From: Chryseobacterium elymi
GTDB taxonomy: Bacteria; Bacteroidota; Bacteroidia; Flavobacteriales; Weeksellaceae
Direction of reading: 5' to 3'
NCBI RefSeq assembly: GCF_003385495.1
Contig: NZ_QNUH01000008.1
Location: 62,001-126,000 of the forward strand
DNA length: 64,000 nucleotides
Below are positions 16,751 through 25,947 of this stretch, in pieces (the first letter of the stretch is position 1; each line of letters begins with the position of its first letter). Below the pieces are notes generated by a model. That model made no database searches and was not told where the DNA came from. It was given only the letters and a program-made list of their open reading frames with translations. Position numbers and translations under genes: made by a program.

Positions 16751-19585
16751 TTAATGCGCTTCCAGCCAGTTATTCCCTACTCCCACTTCTACCAATAAAG
16801 GCACCTGTGTTTCCAAAGCGCTTTCCATCTCAGTTTTAATTAATTTTGAAGCTGCTTCAATCTCGTCTACCGGAGCTTCAAATATAAGTTCGTCATGCAC
16901 CTGAAGAAGCATTTTAGTCTGCAGCTGCTGTTCTTTAAGTTCCTTATCAATTTTGATCATGGCTAGCTTTACAACATCTGCTGCACTTCCCTGAACGGGT
17001 GCATTGACGGCATTCCTTTCTGCATGTCCTCTCACCACGAAATTATTGGAATTGATGTCTTTTAAATGACGTTTTCTTCCTAATATCGTTTCTACATATC
17101 CTATCTGGCGGGCTTTACTGACTTGCTCTGCCATATATTCTTTTAGTTTTGGATAGGTTTCAAAGTAAGCTTCGATCATTTGCTTGGCTTCCGTTCTTGA
17201 AAGTCCGGTCTGCTCTGCCAGCGCAAAGGCTCCCTGTCCGTAGATAATACCGAAATTCACGGTCTTTGCCTGGCTTCTCTGGGTTTTGGAAACTTCTTCC
17301 AGAGGAATTTTAAACAGTTTGGCAGCTGTTGAAGCGTGAATATCTTCTCCGGCCTGGAAAGCTTTAATCATATTTTCTTCTCCTGAAATTTCGGCAATCA
17401 GGCGAAGTTCAATCTGAGAGTAATCGGCAGAGATGATCTTTTTTCCTTCTCCAGAAACAAAAGCTCCTCTGATCTGTTGCCCACGCAGTGTCCTGATCGG
17501 GATATTCTGAAGATTGGGATTTACACTTGCCAGACGTCCTGTAGCAGCAGTAGTCTGGGAAAAATTGGTATGTACCCTGCTGTCATGCTTATCGATCTGG
17601 GAAGGCAAAGCATCTACATAGGTAGATTTCAACTTCTGATAGGTTCTGTATTCCAGGATATGCTTAATGATCTCATGTTTTGAGCTCAGCTTTTGAAGAA
17701 CATCTTCTGAAGTTGCATACTGTCCTGTTTTTGTTTTCTTGGCTTTGGGATCCAGCTGCATTTTTTCGAACAGGATTTCTCCAAGCTGTTTGGGGGAATT
17801 CATGTTGAATTCTTCTCCGGAAAGTTCAAAAATCTTGGTTTCCAGCTGTCTCAGGTCATTTTCAAGATCGATACTTTCCTGGGCCAGCCATTTTTCATCG
17901 AGTGAAATTCCGGCCAGTTCCATTTTAGCAAGAACTTCCATCAGAGGCATTTCTATTTTAAAGAAAAGGTCTTCCAAGTTTTCTTTTTTTAATTGTGGAG
18001 CAAACAGCTCGTACAACTGGAAAGTTACATCGGCATCTTCCGCAGCATAATCGGTTTGTGTTCTCAGGTCTGCATCTCTGAAAGACCCCTGATTTTTTCC
18101 TTTTTTCCCGATAATGGTTTCAATGGAGACCGGTTTATAATTGAGATAGACTTCGGAAAGGTAATCCATTCCGTGTCTTCCGTCCGGATTCAGCAGGTAA
18201 TGGGCAATCATGGTATCAAACATCGCCCCTTTTACTGTAATATCGTACTGCTTTAATATTTTATAATCGAATTTTAAATTGTGAGCAATTTTCAACAGGT
18301 CTTCTTTCTCAAAGAACGGTCTGAAAATTTCCAGTGTCTGAAGCACTTCTCCTTTGTCCTCGGATAAAGGGACATAGTAAGCCAGCCCTTTTTTATAGGA
18401 AAAACTCATTCCTACAAGCTCTGCCTCCAATTCGTTCAGTGAAGTGGTTTCTGTATCAAAACAGACTGCTTTCTGCTCTAATAAGTTACTGACCAATATC
18501 TTTTGTGCTTTTGGATTATTCACAAACTGGTATAGATGGTCGCTCTTGTCGATGGATGTTTTGGTAGAAGTCGCCTGATCCAGTTCTTCAAAATTGGCAA
18601 ACAGGTCAAGCTGCATTACCTGTCCTTTTATTTCGGTACCAACAGAGGTTTGTGTCATTTCCACTTCACTTACAATAACAGTTTCTGCCGGTGCAGAAGC
18701 AAATGCCCGATACAGGTTTTCATATAATCTCCTGAATTCTATTTCGTCAAAAACTTCTTTTACTTTTTCGAAATCCGGGGTATCAAGATCATATTGTTCC
18801 TGATGGAATTCTATAGGTGCATCGCAGATGATGGTTGCCAGCTTTTTAGATAAAATTCCGCGTTCTGCCGAAGCTTCTACTTTTTCCTTCAGCTTTCCTT
18901 TCAGCTTATCGGTGTTTGCAAGCAGGGTTTCTATGTTCCCAAATTCTTTAAGGAATTTCATGGCTGTTTTTTCTCCCACTCCTTCTAGTCCGGGGATATT
19001 GTCCACCGCATCTCCCATCATTGCAAGAAAGTCGATGACCTGTTTAGGGTCATCTATCTCATATTTTGCCTTTACTTCTTCTACTCCAAGAATTTCTATG
19101 TCACCTCCTTTTAAACCTGGTTTATAGATTTTAATTTTATCTGTAACCAATTGGGCAAAGTCTTTATCGGGTGTTACCATAAAAGTGGTATAACCTTCTT
19201 TTTCTGCTTTGCAGGCAATGGTTCCTATCACATCATCCGCTTCATAACCTTCTACTCCTAAGATGGGGATATGCATTGCCTCCAAAATTCTGTAAATGTA
19301 TGGAACAGCTATTTTGATTGCTTCAGGAGTCTCACTTCTGTTTGCCTTATAATCTGAATAGTCATCCGTTCTTACACTTGCCTGTCCTACGTCAAAAACT
19401 ACTGCGAGATGGGTCGGCTTTTCTCTTCTGATCAATTCGATCAGGGAATTGGTAAAACCGAAAATAGCAGAGGTATCCAAACCTTTGCTGGTCAGCCTGG
19501 GATTCCTGATCAATGCGTAATATCCTCTGAATATCATCGCATAAGCATCGATGAGAAAGAGTCTTTTATCTTGTGTTGCGTCCAT
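16751..19585 (-). CDS. polA: DNA polymerase I
   Basis: About 944 residues from the chosen ATG (MDATQDKRLF); an upstream in-frame ATG at 19603 adds six residues (MFIIDI) and is less likely. The 5'-3' exonuclease domain begins LFLIDAYAMIFRGYYALI and includes EGYEADDVIGT and MMGDAVDNIPGLEGVGEKTA. The proofreading domain keeps its acidic residues (CFDTETTSLNELE, YAAEDADVTFQLYE). Polymerase motifs A (SADYSQIELRLIA), B (AKTVNFGIIYGQG) and C (LLQVHDELIFEAP) are present. It acts in Okazaki-fragment processing and repair. It appears to be a single-gene unit. Confidence 0.97.
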   Translation of the reverse strand: MDATQDKRLFLIDAYAMIFRGYYALIRNPRLTSKGLDTSAIFGFTNSLIELIRREKPTHLAVVFDVGQASVRTDDYSDYKANRSETPEAIKIAVPYIYRILEAMHIPILGVEGYEADDVIGTIACKAEKEGYTTFMVTPDKDFAQLVTDKIKIYKPGLKGGDIEILGVEEVKAKYEIDDPKQVIDFLAMMGDAVDNIPGLEGVGEKTAMKFLKEFGNIETLLANTDKLKGKLKEKVEASAERGILSKKLATIICDAPIEFHQEQYDLDTPDFEKVKEVFDEIEFRRLYENLYRAFASAPAETVIVSEVEMTQTSVGTEIKGQVMQLDLFANFEELDQATSTKTSIDKSDHLYQFVNNPKAQKILVSNLLEQKAVCFDTETTSLNELEAELVGMSFSYKKGLAYYVPLSEDKGEVLQTLEIFRPFFEKEDLLKIAHNLKFDYKILKQYDITVKGAMFDTMIAHYLLNPDGRHGMDYLSEVYLNYKPVSIETIIGKKGKNQGSFRDADLRTQTDYAAEDADVTFQLYELFAPQLKKENLEDLFFKIEMPLMEVLAKMELAGISLDEKWLAQESIDLENDLRQLETKIFELSGEEFNMNSPKQLGEILFEKMQLDPKAKKTKTGQYATSEDVLQKLSSKHEIIKHILEYRTYQKLKSTYVDALPSQIDKHDSRVHTNFSQTTAATGRLASVNPNLQNIPIRTLRGQQIRGAFVSGEGKKIISADYSQIELRLIAEISGEENMIKAFQAGEDIHASTAAKLFKIPLEEVSKTQRSQAKTVNFGIIYGQGAFALAEQTGLSRTEAKQMIEAYFETYPKLKEYMAEQVSKARQIGYVETILGRKRHLKDINSNNFVVRGHAERNAVNAPVQGSAADVVKLAMIKIDKELKEQQLQTKMLLQVHDELIFEAPVDEIEAASKLIKTEMESALETQVPLLVEVGVGNNWLEAH

Positions 19586-19684
19586 AATGTCTATAATGAA
19601 CAAATATAAGAAAATAGGAATATTTTCGGGTTATAAGTTTTTAGAATATGCTGTTTAAAAGTATTGTAAGATTGTCATAAAAAA

Positions 19685-19710
19685 ACAGAACAGCATTTCT
19701 GCTGCTCTGT
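19685..19710 (-). terminator. Terminator of first tssD gene
   Basis: Stem ACAGAGCAGCA / TGCTGTTCTGT with loop GAAA on the minus strand, followed by TTTTTTT. It lies about 40 bp after the stop; a strong terminator fits a highly expressed structural protein. Confidence 0.85.
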
Positions 19711-19747
19711 CCTGATGTTATTTTTTCACTAAAAGACTTGGGTCTTA

Positions 19748-20158
19748 TTAATGACCTGATGAAGGCCACATTCCGCGGTACTCAGAGTTACCAAGAGTGA
19801 TAACTTCTGCGCTCACTACGAAGCTGATCAGCATACTGTTGCTGTCAACCGCATCGAAATCTACTTCATGCTGGATCACATATCCGTTCTCCCACTTCAA
19901 AGTAGTTAATGTACCTTCTTCATGAGATTTATTGAAGGTAACTTCTCCTGTTGTCGGCTTATATTTTCCGTTCAATAAACTTTCTAAGATATCAGATTTC
20001 TCAGTAGCTTCTACTGTCACTTTAATCAATGCGTTTGACGGGTCTGATGCTACACGTCCTGACACGTCTGTTGATCTTGATACGCTGTAGTTAAGCTTTA
20101 ATAGTTTCTGACCTTCTCCTCCGTTGAATTTTAAGATTCCTCTTGAATTTGCTGCCAT
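19748..20158 (-). CDS. tssD: T6SS tube protein TssD (Hcp-like), copy 1
   Basis: 136 residues of the Bacteroidota Hcp-like family. Stacked hexamers form the inner tube that carries spike and effectors. It begins MAANSRGILKFNGGEGQKLL and has the family core YKPTTGEVTFNKSHEEGTL and MLISFVVSAE. By eye it differs from copy 2 (25948-26358) at 18 of 136 positions, nearly all after residue 80, so the C-terminal surface has diverged. It has its own promoter with two upstream GTAGTAATTCTAC elements and a strong terminator, so it is a monocistronic, independently regulated unit. Confidence 0.93.
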   Translation of the reverse strand: MAANSRGILKFNGGEGQKLLKLNYSVSRSTDVSGRVASDPSNALIKVTVEATEKSDILESLLNGKYKPTTGEVTFNKSHEEGTLTTLKWENGYVIQHEVDFDAVDSNSMLISFVVSAEVITLGNSEYRGMWPSSGH

Positions 20159-20209
20159 GATTTGTAAATTTTAATTGTTATATAATGTGAATAGTGATTG
20201 ATTACAGAG

Positions 20210-20217
20210 CAAAGATA
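20210..20217 (-). promoter_or_regulatory. -7 box TATCTTTG of tssD copy 1
   Basis: Exact TAnnTTTG on the minus strand, 51 bp before the ATG. No -33 TTG at standard spacing is seen, which fits an activator-dependent promoter. Confidence 0.7.
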
Positions 20218-20266
20218 GAATCGATACAGGTAAAGAAAAAGTTTTTGAATGTAAATCTGAAATATT

Positions 20267-20300
20267 GTAGTAATTCTACGATTTGATGTAGTAATTCTAC
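20267..20300. promoter_or_regulatory. Tandem GTAGTAATTCTAC elements upstream of tssD copy 1
   Basis: Two exact copies, 20267-20279 and 20288-20300, with starts 21 bp apart (two helical turns). The arms GTAG/CTAC are palindromic. The proximal copy begins 50 bp from the edge of the -7 box, the same distance as in the other tssD leaders. It is a candidate activator site; the bound protein is unknown. Confidence 0.7.
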
Positions 20301-20410
20301 GACTTTTGATTTAACATAATACTGTAAATGTCTGTTTAAAGTAGAAATGATGCTTTTAAGAGAGCTCAATTTCTTTATATTTTTACACTATTATGAGAAA
20401 TATAAAAATA

Positions 20411-20436
20411 AAATCAGACCCTGCTGGATCTGATTT
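20411..20436 (-). terminator. Terminator of effector/ankyrin operon
   Basis: AATCAGATCC / GGTCTGATT stem followed by TTTATTTTTATA on the minus strand, about 35 bp after the ankyrin gene stop. Confidence 0.75.
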
Positions 20437-20470
20437 TTATATTTTATTAAAGTATTGTTTCCGGTTGTCT

Positions 20471-21382
20471 TTATTTTCCTTTTACAATAGCCAAATCTTC
20501 CTGATAACGGTTTTCACCGTAATTCTTTTTGAAATTGACTGATATTTTATCTTTAGGGCTCAGGTTTTCATAAAGCTTGATCCTGAGTTTTGCCTCTTCT
20601 ATTGTATCTTTTTGGTAAGGAAACTGAACATTGTATTTTTCAATCAACTGTTTTTTAAATGCTAATATTTCATTTAAATTTTCCGTTTTATTAAATTTCC
20701 TTTGATTTTCTTCCTCGAACTGAATATAGCCAGCCACCGGACAAATATTCGTTCCAGAAATAACAGGCTGCCCACCTTTTTCTAAAAAATAAATAGCAAG
20801 GTTTAGATCATCTCTTGCTGCTGTTTCCATAATATTACTTCCATTAAAAGAGATATTATTAATATCAGCACCATTCTGAATCAAATAATCGATCATTTTT
20901 CTTTCAGTATTCTCAAGCCCTCCAATCATCATAGCGTCACATAGCGGGGAATCTCCTAAAGCAGGATTAGGATTAGCTTTATACTTAAAAAGCAATTTAA
21001 GCATTTCATAGTTATTAAGGGCTACTGCATGATTTAAAGGAGACTCTAATCCTTCATTAGGAACTATAATATCAGGATCAGCACCCAATTTCAGGAGATC
21101 TTCCATTGCATTAAGGTTTTCAATGATAGAAGCATACATAAGCAATGTATATCCTGTTTCTTCCTGTAATTTGTTAAGATCAATGTTTTTTTCTTTAATA
21201 ACCTGCTCCATACCGGCAATATCACCATCAAACATTTTTTGAGCAGCTAATAAACCGTCTCCTTTGAACATTTTTGAAGGAGGATACTGGTTTCTATTTT
21301 CTTTTTTACGAGATCTGAGACTAAAATCTGAACAGGAAAAAAATGTCATGGTGGAAAGTATTAGTAAAATAATTGGTTTCAT
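20471..21382 (-). CDS. Ankyrin-repeat lipoprotein, probable immunity protein of the lipase effector
   Basis: 303 residues. The signal peptide MKPIILLILSTMTFFSC has a lipobox-like FFSC, so it is probably lipid-anchored facing the periplasm. At least four ankyrin repeats (about 70-215) show text such as GYTLLMYASIIENLNAMEDL, ESPLNHAVALNNYEMLKLLF and SNIMETAARDDLNLAIYFLE. It starts 1 bp after the stop of the PAAR-like lipase gene, the usual place for a cognate immunity gene. Ankyrin proteins are known partners of secreted lipases. Periplasmic neutralisation of the neighbour is inferred. Confidence 0.75.
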   Translation of the reverse strand: MKPIILLILSTMTFFSCSDFSLRSRKKENRNQYPPSKMFKGDGLLAAQKMFDGDIAGMEQVIKEKNIDLNKLQEETGYTLLMYASIIENLNAMEDLLKLGADPDIIVPNEGLESPLNHAVALNNYEMLKLLFKYKANPNPALGDSPLCDAMMIGGLENTERKMIDYLIQNGADINNISFNGSNIMETAARDDLNLAIYFLEKGGQPVISGTNICPVAGYIQFEEENQRKFNKTENLNEILAFKKQLIEKYNVQFPYQKDTIEEAKLRIKLYENLSPKDKISVNFKKNYGENRYQEDLAIVKGK

Positions 21383-21383
21383 A

Positions 21384-22631
21384 TTATGAATTATTTGCTA
21401 CAACATCTGTATTAATATTGGCTACCATAGCCTGAAGTGCATCTGCATACGCACCATGTCCGCTCCCTAAGGTTTTAATACCAAGCCCTTCATTGTCTTC
21501 AATATATCCGAAGATTTCATTTTGTTCTCCTAAAGCTCTTGGTGCGGCTCCAGTAAGACCACCTACTATGGCAATTTTATTAAGTCCGGGAATTCTTGAA
21601 AATGCCAATGTAGCAAGTAATCCTTCCCTGTTATTTTGCAATCCGTTAAGGATATCATTGCTTGTACTATAGTTGATGATATTTGAAGTTGATCCTACAG
21701 CTTTCTTTTCATCAAGATACTTCAGGGTATTACTATGTACCCCTCTTGCATTGAAAGTATAACCAGGAAGTCCTGTATAGTAGGAAGCCATTGCGCTATT
21801 TCCTCCTCCTAACGAGTGCCCCGTAAATTTTACTTTTCCGTTAGTTGCCTCATTCATCTTTTTGGCAAGGTTTCTCGTCTTTTCTATCTGAGGTGTATTA
21901 AAGCCAAAGGCTTGCCCTCCATCTTCTATTACCCAGTCTTTTATAAACTGATCACCGGCTTCCGAGCCTCTAAAAGCCACAAAATATTCCCCAGTATTTT
22001 TGTTATAGTACAAAGACGAAAAGAAACCGTTATCTTTATTTGTATTAAAATCTTTTTCCGTTAATACTCCGGGGCCGAATAATTTATCCAATTCATTCTG
22101 ATCATCGGTATTGATGCGGGTGTATCCGTCTATAGTAGTATTTTGTCCTTTATTATCTTCGTAAGAATCCTGTGCCATTTTACTGGCAATAACAGCTTCC
22201 TGTAATTGGACAACCGGTAAATGAAAAGTAACCTCTCCTCCTATGAAACAATGTAAGCTGGAATTTTGCAGTAAAGGTTTTTTATTTTCAATTCTTACTT
22301 TTGGATGGGTGTTTTTCCAATCGCTTCCTTTGCATAGAAATGAGCAAATATTCAGGCAGTCATCAATAAGGGCACTCCCTGCCCAGGCTGCTGCAGCCAA
22401 AACCAAAAGTCCGCCGGAAAAAGCTGCTGCTACAGCAACTCCAGCTAAAGCTCCGGCTATCATCATTTCAGGACAAATAAAATTGTCTTTAAAACGGTCA
22501 TCCTCCGTAGCCATTAGTTTGGCCCCTTTTTTCAAGTTTACCGAAGACTGGGAACTGACTCCAATTCCTATCAACCTTCTGCCTTTACTACAGATAAGCG
22601 GAGTGCCTTGTGCGATATATAATTGACTCAT
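21384..22631 (-). CDS. PAAR-like (DUF4280-type) T6SS effector with class 3 lipase domain
   Basis: 415 residues in three parts. Residues 1-55 with Cys14 and Cys53 plus the segment near LHCFIGGEVTF (about 126-136) look like a split PAAR-like spike-tip domain. A hydrophobic Ala/Gly-rich segment (57-90) is inserted between them and may help membrane passage. Residues about 150-400 are an alpha/beta-hydrolase of the class 3 lipase type with nucleophile Ser273 in TGHSLGGG, probable Asp326 in STSNDIL and His392 in GSGHGAY. It is predicted to sit on VgrG and cleave target-cell lipids. The upstream VgrG and downstream ankyrin lipoprotein support an effector-immunity module. Confidence 0.85.
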   Translation of the reverse strand: MSQLYIAQGTPLICSKGRRLIGIGVSSQSSVNLKKGAKLMATEDDRFKDNFICPEMMIAGALAGVAVAAAFSGGLLVLAAAAWAGSALIDDCLNICSFLCKGSDWKNTHPKVRIENKKPLLQNSSLHCFIGGEVTFHLPVVQLQEAVIASKMAQDSYEDNKGQNTTIDGYTRINTDDQNELDKLFGPGVLTEKDFNTNKDNGFFSSLYYNKNTGEYFVAFRGSEAGDQFIKDWVIEDGGQAFGFNTPQIEKTRNLAKKMNEATNGKVKFTGHSLGGGNSAMASYYTGLPGYTFNARGVHSNTLKYLDEKKAVGSTSNIINYSTSNDILNGLQNNREGLLATLAFSRIPGLNKIAIVGGLTGAAPRALGEQNEIFGYIEDNEGLGIKTLGSGHGAYADALQAMVANINTDVVANNS

Positions 22632-22650
22632 AGTGACAGTGAATTAATTG

Positions 22651-23505
22651 TTATTTTTTATTTAATCTTACATGATATCTGCAGACATAAATCATTTTTT
22701 CATTAAGTTCTTCTTTCACATGGAATATGATCTCAGATAATACCGAATCTTCATTATAGATATATTCTCCTTCTATTGCATATTTATATTCCAAAGGATT
22801 CCCCAGGGTTCTCTGATATTTATCTTGATATATATTTTCAAACCTGGATTCATTCCCTTTACTTTTCCCGTCCAACTTAACAGTATAACCCCCTTCTTCA
22901 TTTTTTGAAATTCCGTATGCAGAACTGTATATCAGTTCCTCTCCGGGAAAAAGCGTTGATAAAGTAGTTCTTAGAGGGATTTCATCTGTAAAACTCCCTC
23001 CTGCGAATACCGGTAAAGGGTAAAACATAATCTGGTACAATAAATTCCGCCCAATATTACGGTCTATATTATTAAACTCTTTATCATAAATCTGAATAAA
23101 AGTTTTATAACTCTCTTTTACCAGTTCAAAGAAATGTAAGTCTTTTTTTATCTCCTCCCATTTACTTAAAATTTCATTTTTGTTGGTGACTTCATTAATG
23201 CTTTTATCCGTATTCAAAGATAATTTTACTACCTCTGTTGCCTTATTTATTTTCTCAAGGATTTCATAAAAAGGCTGCATTTGCCCATCTGACTGAATAT
23301 ACCGCTGGCTAGAAGACTCCACAGTGATGTGGTTGTATTCACCCGGCAATAGGGTCCAGTCTTGTTCTATTTCCGTCTGGTTGGCTTTTCCTGTTCCTAA
23401 TGTAAGATAGGATTTTATATTGATATGATACTCTGCTTTTTTATACCAGGCATATTTAAATCCTGATAAGTCATTATTTTCTTCATTATTCGGTTCCAAT
23501 GTCAT
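22651..23505 (-). CDS. Uncharacterised protein between VgrG and PAAR-lipase, possible effector adaptor
   Basis: 284 residues, no signal peptide or transmembrane segment, and no family recognised. The N-terminal part begins after an acidic, Asn/Glu-rich tail (residues 3-12) with beta-strand text such as KAEYHINIKSYLTLGTG. A charged helical middle (about 85-140) includes LSKWEEIKKDLHFFELVKES. The C-terminal beta-rich part has GISKNEEGGYTVKLDGKSKG. It lies 34 bp after vgrG and 19 bp before the lipase gene. Cargo-loading adaptors are usually encoded at this place, so an adaptor or chaperone role is a positional inference; a second spike component is an alternative. Confidence 0.6.
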   Translation of the reverse strand: MTLEPNNEENNDLSGFKYAWYKKAEYHINIKSYLTLGTGKANQTEIEQDWTLLPGEYNHITVESSSQRYIQSDGQMQPFYEILEKINKATEVVKLSLNTDKSINEVTNKNEILSKWEEIKKDLHFFELVKESYKTFIQIYDKEFNNIDRNIGRNLLYQIMFYPLPVFAGGSFTDEIPLRTTLSTLFPGEELIYSSAYGISKNEEGGYTVKLDGKSKGNESRFENIYQDKYQRTLGNPLEYKYAIEGEYIYNEDSVLSEIIFHVKEELNEKMIYVCRYHVRLNKK

Positions 23506-23539
23506 GCCTTGCTAAGTTTTTAGAATAAATTGCCCAACA

Positions 23540-25735
23540 CTAGTTAATATCAACTTTGCTTCCGGTAATAAAAAGATCTCCTGTTGCATTAATTGAAGTG
23601 ATCGATTTACTGTGAATGCTCAGCTTATCCTGTGTTACTAGTAAAGCATTCTGTAACGAATTCAAATCCAGCATTCCTTCTTTGGCAGAAATAGTGATTC
23701 CTTCTTTGGTGATCGTAATGCTGTTTTCTCCCACCTTTAATTCAATTTTTGTTTTTCCTTCCACAGATATGTTTCCACTGGCATCCATTTTTAAAACTGA
23801 ATTGGCCCCTTCACCTTCTTTTCCTCCAACATTAACAGAACTCATACTGCCAGCATTTACCGTATTATTACTTCCTACGTTTACCGTTTTATTATTATTG
23901 GCATTGGTCTCTGCATTTCCCGCTCCATCAAATTTCATATTGGCACCGCCCTGATCGGTCAGAAAAACAGAACCTTCACCATCATTTAATTCTAATTTAT
24001 TTCCGCTTCTGCTGCTTAAACTTTTTATGTTATTACCGGTTCCGCCTCCACACCCGATTCCGCCATGGAACATTCCTCCCATAACAAACGGACGGTCCGG
24101 GTGCTGATGAACAAAATTTACAATGACCTGATCTCCAACCTCAGGAATGGCCATAAATCCTCTATTCTTGCTTACTTTATCACTACTTCCCGCATCTGGT
24201 GTCATTACCCGTACAAATTCAGTGGTATCCTGTCCTCCCTGCCAGTCAAACTGAACTTTCACTCTTCCCTGATTCATCGGGTCTGTATTGGAAACTACCT
24301 TAGCAAATTGCGGTTCTGCTTTCGGAGCTTCAAATTCAGGGCGGGGAATAAATCCTGTGTCTGCAGCAATAGCTTCAAAAACGCCATCATAATAACCTCT
24401 TGCATCTACTTCATGGGTAACCCCTACAATCATTAATTTGGTAAAATATGAGGTATCATTGGTATCTGTTTTACGCATTTCGATATCTGCTGTACATCCG
24501 GGATATAAGAACGGGACCGTTGTAGATCCTGAAGTGATGAAAACCTCTGATGCTTTGCTCCCTGCTGTTCCTTTCTGGGATGCATCAATATCCATAAATG
24601 ATGTAGCCTTAATTGGTGCAACTCTTAAAGAAGGTGTCTTAAAAGTTCTTTCTGATATTTCATAAGCCCGTTTAGCAATATCCGAAGTATGGCTGATTTT
24701 TGAGCTTCCGGCAGTCAGTTTTTCATTTTTACTGCTGTTGTAGCCATAAAAACTCGGACTAACGTGCTGAGCTTTCATCCTGATCGCAATATCGCTTACA
24801 CTGCTCCCATAGGTAAGCTTTACAGGTTTTTCCTGTGGCGGGAGCTTCCCGAAATGAAGAACTTCACCATCATAATAAAACTGTTCACCATACGCTTCAG
24901 CAATTCTTGCCAGATAATTGTAATGCGTTTCTTCATATTGAGAGCTGTAAGAAACATTGCCGTGATGGGCATCTACCCTGAAATCAAATTTATCCTGTCC
25001 CAGGCCTTCTTTTATCACATGATCAGCAATACTGTTCAGACTTACTTCCTGCCCGCCTCCGAAACTCTGAATATGAGGTGCCGCATCAAGCAGCACTGTC
25101 GGGCTGAAACCCTTTAGAACAATATTTCCAAGGCTTCCTTTTTCCTGACTGAATCCCACTTCTGTAATAACTCCCACAAAATTGCGCTCAGGCCCCTGTT
25201 CAATATCTTTATATTTAAATACTACTGTAATTCTTTTTCCTAAAAAGTTTTGTGCTTCCCGTAAATTATGATTTTCTGCGCTGCCCAAAGTATCATGCGC
25301 CAGCATCAGACTGAATTCATGATGTTTCAAAGCACTCTGAATCAGCTTAAAATGTTTGAAGTGCTTAATCATCTGGCCTTCTATCACAATATCCAGCATC
25401 ACAACGCGGTTAATCCCCACAATCATACTTTCGGGAATAGCCTGTGCATTGTGTATCTTGGAGGTAGGTTGCTTTGACCATACTTTGTTTTCAGTAACAG
25501 ATGGATGATTGGGAACCAAGTTCTGATTCATAAACTGTTGTGAACCCTGAGAGGTGCCGGAATAAATATCCTGAGCCTTTTTTGCAGATTTTTTAATGGC
25601 TTCATCCGCTTTCTGATGCCTATCATCTACTTTTTGTACAGCAATAACTTCAGCATCTTTCAGCTGGTCTTCTGCGGTATTTTTTATACTGGTTTGTGGG
25701 TTCTGTATCTTTATCGATTCATCATTCTTAAACAT
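23540..25735 (-). CDS. tssI: T6SS spike protein VgrG (TssI)
   Basis: 731 residues. After an N-terminal extension of about 90 residues, the gp27-like domain carries the text HNLREAQNFLGKRITVVFKY and YNYLARIAEAYGEQFYYDGE. The gp5-like OB domain has NQGRVKVQFDWQGG, then EVGDQVIVNFVHQHPDRPFV. The C-terminal beta-prism has a Gly/Asn-rich repeat region (NANNNKTVNVGSNNTVNAGS), ending ITGSKVDIN. It forms the trimeric tip of the Hcp tube and receives the PAAR-like effector encoded two genes downstream. No enzymatic C-terminal extension is seen. Confidence 0.95.
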   Translation of the reverse strand: MFKNDESIKIQNPQTSIKNTAEDQLKDAEVIAVQKVDDRHQKADEAIKKSAKKAQDIYSGTSQGSQQFMNQNLVPNHPSVTENKVWSKQPTSKIHNAQAIPESMIVGINRVVMLDIVIEGQMIKHFKHFKLIQSALKHHEFSLMLAHDTLGSAENHNLREAQNFLGKRITVVFKYKDIEQGPERNFVGVITEVGFSQEKGSLGNIVLKGFSPTVLLDAAPHIQSFGGGQEVSLNSIADHVIKEGLGQDKFDFRVDAHHGNVSYSSQYEETHYNYLARIAEAYGEQFYYDGEVLHFGKLPPQEKPVKLTYGSSVSDIAIRMKAQHVSPSFYGYNSSKNEKLTAGSSKISHTSDIAKRAYEISERTFKTPSLRVAPIKATSFMDIDASQKGTAGSKASEVFITSGSTTVPFLYPGCTADIEMRKTDTNDTSYFTKLMIVGVTHEVDARGYYDGVFEAIAADTGFIPRPEFEAPKAEPQFAKVVSNTDPMNQGRVKVQFDWQGGQDTTEFVRVMTPDAGSSDKVSKNRGFMAIPEVGDQVIVNFVHQHPDRPFVMGGMFHGGIGCGGGTGNNIKSLSSRSGNKLELNDGEGSVFLTDQGGANMKFDGAGNAETNANNNKTVNVGSNNTVNAGSMSSVNVGGKEGEGANSVLKMDASGNISVEGKTKIELKVGENSITITKEGITISAKEGMLDLNSLQNALLVTQDKLSIHSKSITSINATGDLFITGSKVDIN

Positions 25736-25880
25736 AATATGTATTTTTTTGTTTAATTATATCATAAATTTGAATAGTTTCCAGTGGCTTCCAATAGGGA
25801 CAGCCTATCAATCCTTACACAACCGGCTTATATAAGAACTGTGTTAAGACCGTTTTGGTCCATTGTCCAGAAACGGCAAA

Positions 25881-25916
25881 ACAGAACAGTGTATTCTTGC
25901 GAACACACTATTCTGT
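25881..25916 (-). terminator. Terminator of tssD copy 2
   Basis: ACAGAATAGTGT / ACACTGTTCTGT stem with a 12-nt loop on the minus strand, followed by TTTGCC. It separates tssD copy 2 from vgrG. Confidence 0.65.
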
Positions 25917-25947
25917 ACCAATTTATTTTACTAAGATGATGTTCAGA

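Larger units (their letters stand above)
20159..20470. other. Leader and promoter region of tssD copy 1
   Basis: 312 bases holding the tssD promoter box, two copies of the 13-bp element and the terminator of the ankyrin gene, listed separately. Nothing else was recognised. Confidence 0.7.
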
